Below are positions 62,096-64,000 of a stretch of 64,000 nucleotides of DNA, one piece after another (within the stretch, counting starts at the first letter, position 1; each line of letters opens with the position of its first letter). Origin of the DNA: Amblyornis subalaris (lineage: Eukaryota; Chordata; Aves; Passeriformes; Ptilonorhynchidae); the NCBI GenBank assembly GCA_018881555.1, contig JACAXG010000013.1, positions 9,276,191-9,340,190 on the forward strand, written 5' to 3'. The position numbers and the translations under genes are program-made. The notes beneath the pieces are model-generated. The model saw nothing but the letters and a program-made list of their open reading frames with translations, was not told the DNA's origin and did not search any database.

Positions 62096-64000
62096 TTTCC
62101 AGTCCAATCCAATTCCAGCCCTTTCTTTTGGTGACAGGACTGGGGCTGTTGTGCACAGGGCCAGGTGGATGCCAGAGGACTGGCAGCATCTGCTGGGCCC
62201 CAGGTGCAGAGAAGAATCCTGTGTGGTTGACTTGAATTTATTTCCTTTGACTGTGGTGTCAAAGCACAAATCCTCAAAGGTTCGGCTTTGATTCCTTCTA
62301 TCTAAAATAAANCCTAGAAGCACTTTCTTCCCCCTCAGTTTGGTGTGTGTGCCACTGCTGAGTCTGCTTGGAGGATTGAGTACGAAGATCCTCCATCTAT
62401 TCCTGCTCTCTGTACACAGATGGAGTTTCTCTGGAAGTTTCTGTGTGAGAAAGCCCAGTAATGAATCTGCTGGACATGTAGCCCCAAAAGTCCCTGGAAC
62501 CTCACGTAGCTGATGTTCCTCCCACCTCCCCCAGCTCCTGGGGGTTTTCTTGGGGTCTGCTAGCTGTGAGCAGCACAGGCGCGCTGCTGGACGATGGGAA
62601 GGATGACAATGTATGTTCTCAAGTTTCCAGTAAAAGTACAACTGAAAAGTGAATCACAGCTTCCCCTCTGCAGCTCCTTGAGGACTAATAGAGAGGAAAA
62701 CCGGCAGCTTTCCAGAGCAATACACAATGGTTTCAGCTGAGAGGAATGAAGGAGGAGAAATCCTGCAGCTTCTTCTTTGCATAGTCTGGTCTGGTTGGGC
62801 CCTTTGGGGTGCTCAGCAGAGCTCAGCTCCTGTACTGCTCACCTGCCTTGCAGAGGGTGGATCCAACACCTTACAGTTATCGTGGTGAGGTTCACAGTCC
62901 TGGGAAGTTCGAATCATCAGCTGTAGCTGCTTCTATACTGAGTTCAGCTTCTAGAAGGCTAATGGCTGTATCAGTGATAAAAGTCAGTTGTAGCATAGTG
63001 ATGTGCCTTGGTGGGAGGTCAAGAGCATCCAGGAGATGGAGAGGATCCTGGCAAAGAAAAGGACTATACAGATTGGGGTGAAATACAGCAACATGATTAT
63101 TCTGGTTTGCAGCTGCACAGTCACAGATGGCAGAGACCTGGATCCGGGCTGGCACTTCCACGAGTGATAAGTGTTAGTTTATAAGAGGATGGAGAAATTA
63201 GAAATTCAGTAAGACCCAGGAATTCTTGCAACTTAAAAGCACCTCTACAAATGTTGAGAGTGAGAATTGCAGATCACTACCAGGTGAAAAAACATTTTGG
63301 TAAAATATGTGAGCATATGCAAGTAATCTTTTGAGAATGACTTTGAGACTTTTAGAAAGCAAATGCTGGGGTAAAAGGTGTCTGCAACTTTGTTTTTTTT
63401 AGTCATGTCCTGTTAATGGCTCCATTTCCCACGAAGCCCTGTGTGGAANGCCTTGCACTAACCTAGGTCAAGTTATTTTTCTGGGGATTGTCCTAGCAGC
63501 CATTAAGAGAGCAGAGTGGTNTTAGTGCAGGGTAATGATTTCCACATAGGTGCCTTTAATCCCCTATAGCACATCTGAAAGCACTTCTCCTGTCCTTGAG
63601 CTGTAAATTAAATGACTTGGAACATTTGAGTGATGCCTGATCTCTTGCCTGTGACGTTGGAAAAGTGCNCTGGGTTTTTGCTATTGCCTAAACACAAACC
63701 TGTGACTGTTGGTAGGGTGAACCTGCTGCTGGGGTGTCTCGGGGTGACTGCTGACCCCCAACTCGCTGCTGCTCTGGGGCTTGCTTGCTCCCCCTGCTCT
63801 CAGGGGTGCGGGGGACCCCTGTGCTGCTGGTCCTGCTGGGGATGTGGGCATGGGGTGTTCCTGCACCCAGGGCTGGGNTGTGCGCTCCAAGCATCAGCCC
63901 CTCCTGCAGTAGCTGCCTGTGGCAGACAGAGTAATCTCTTAATTATTTTGGATTATTTTGGATTACATGGTATTTNGCTGTTCCCAGGGAAAAGAGGGAG

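Larger units (their letters stand above)
57749..64000 (+). other. PDLIM4: PDLIM4 intron 2 (partial)
   Basis: It starts at GTTGGT and continues to the window end. I looked for the next PDLIM4 exon (linker after the PDZ domain) and did not recognise it. It contains an extreme G/T-rich tract (58181-58320), one CR1 fragment (61878-62095) and several long antisense ORFs at 59440-60504 and 62090-62641. Confidence 0.8.

Noticed and set aside
62892..63161. Candidate next PDLIM4 exon or other short exon
   Set aside because: An acceptor-like TTTGCAG is present near 63112, but the following frame does not resemble the PDLIM4 linker and soon stops.

Overview
The window is vertebrate nuclear DNA, almost certainly from a bird and probably a songbird. 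It has intron-split genes with GT-AG junctions, two CpG-island promoters, and many 3'-truncated CR1 LINE fragments ending in the typical ATTCTGTGATTCTATG-like tail. It also has one tRNA-Ile/CR1 composite SINE of the TguSINE1 type known from zebra finch. No prokaryotic, CRISPR or plasmid features are present. Scattered single N bases and one 240-base N gap (13332-13571) mark it as draft assembly.

Left part (1 to about 13.3 kb, minus strand): the 5' half of P4HA2, collagen prolyl 4-hydroxylase subunit alpha-2. Five coding exons are readable at 6497-6578, 4674-4770, 3349-3500, 1752-1889 and 678-917, each with GT/AG borders and mutually consistent phases. Together they encode about residues 1-236: the signal peptide, the N-terminal dimerisation region and the start of the peptide-substrate-binding domain. 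The catalytic half lies beyond the left edge. A CpG island at about 12.43-13.9 kb is the likely promoter, and an untranslated first exon probably ends at 13261.

Middle (about 13.9-42.45 kb): intergenic, with no recognisable protein gene. It holds an LTR-like repeat fragment, several CR1 fragments in both orientations, an isolated GC/CpG-rich block with a 48-bp tandem duplication (20.5-21.0 kb), and an apparent excess of AP-1-type motifs.

Right part (42.45 kb to the end, plus strand): the 5' end of PDLIM4 (RIL), a PDZ-LIM cytoskeletal adaptor. A CpG-island promoter with a consensus TATA box precedes exon 1 (CDS 42720-42812). Exon 2 (57597-57748) completes most of the PDZ domain after a 14.8-kb intron. 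The remaining exons, including the LIM domain, lie beyond the right edge.

P4HA2 and PDLIM4 are transcribed away from each other, as in the human 5q31 neighbourhood. One gene hydroxylates collagen in the ER and the other organises actin, so both are plausible mesenchymal or stromal genes, but nothing in the sequence proves co-regulation. No clearly new system was found. The best leads are the orphan CpG block, the AP-1 clustering, an unusually long antisense ORF at 52.2-53.0 kb, and strand-composition asymmetry that tracks transcription direction.
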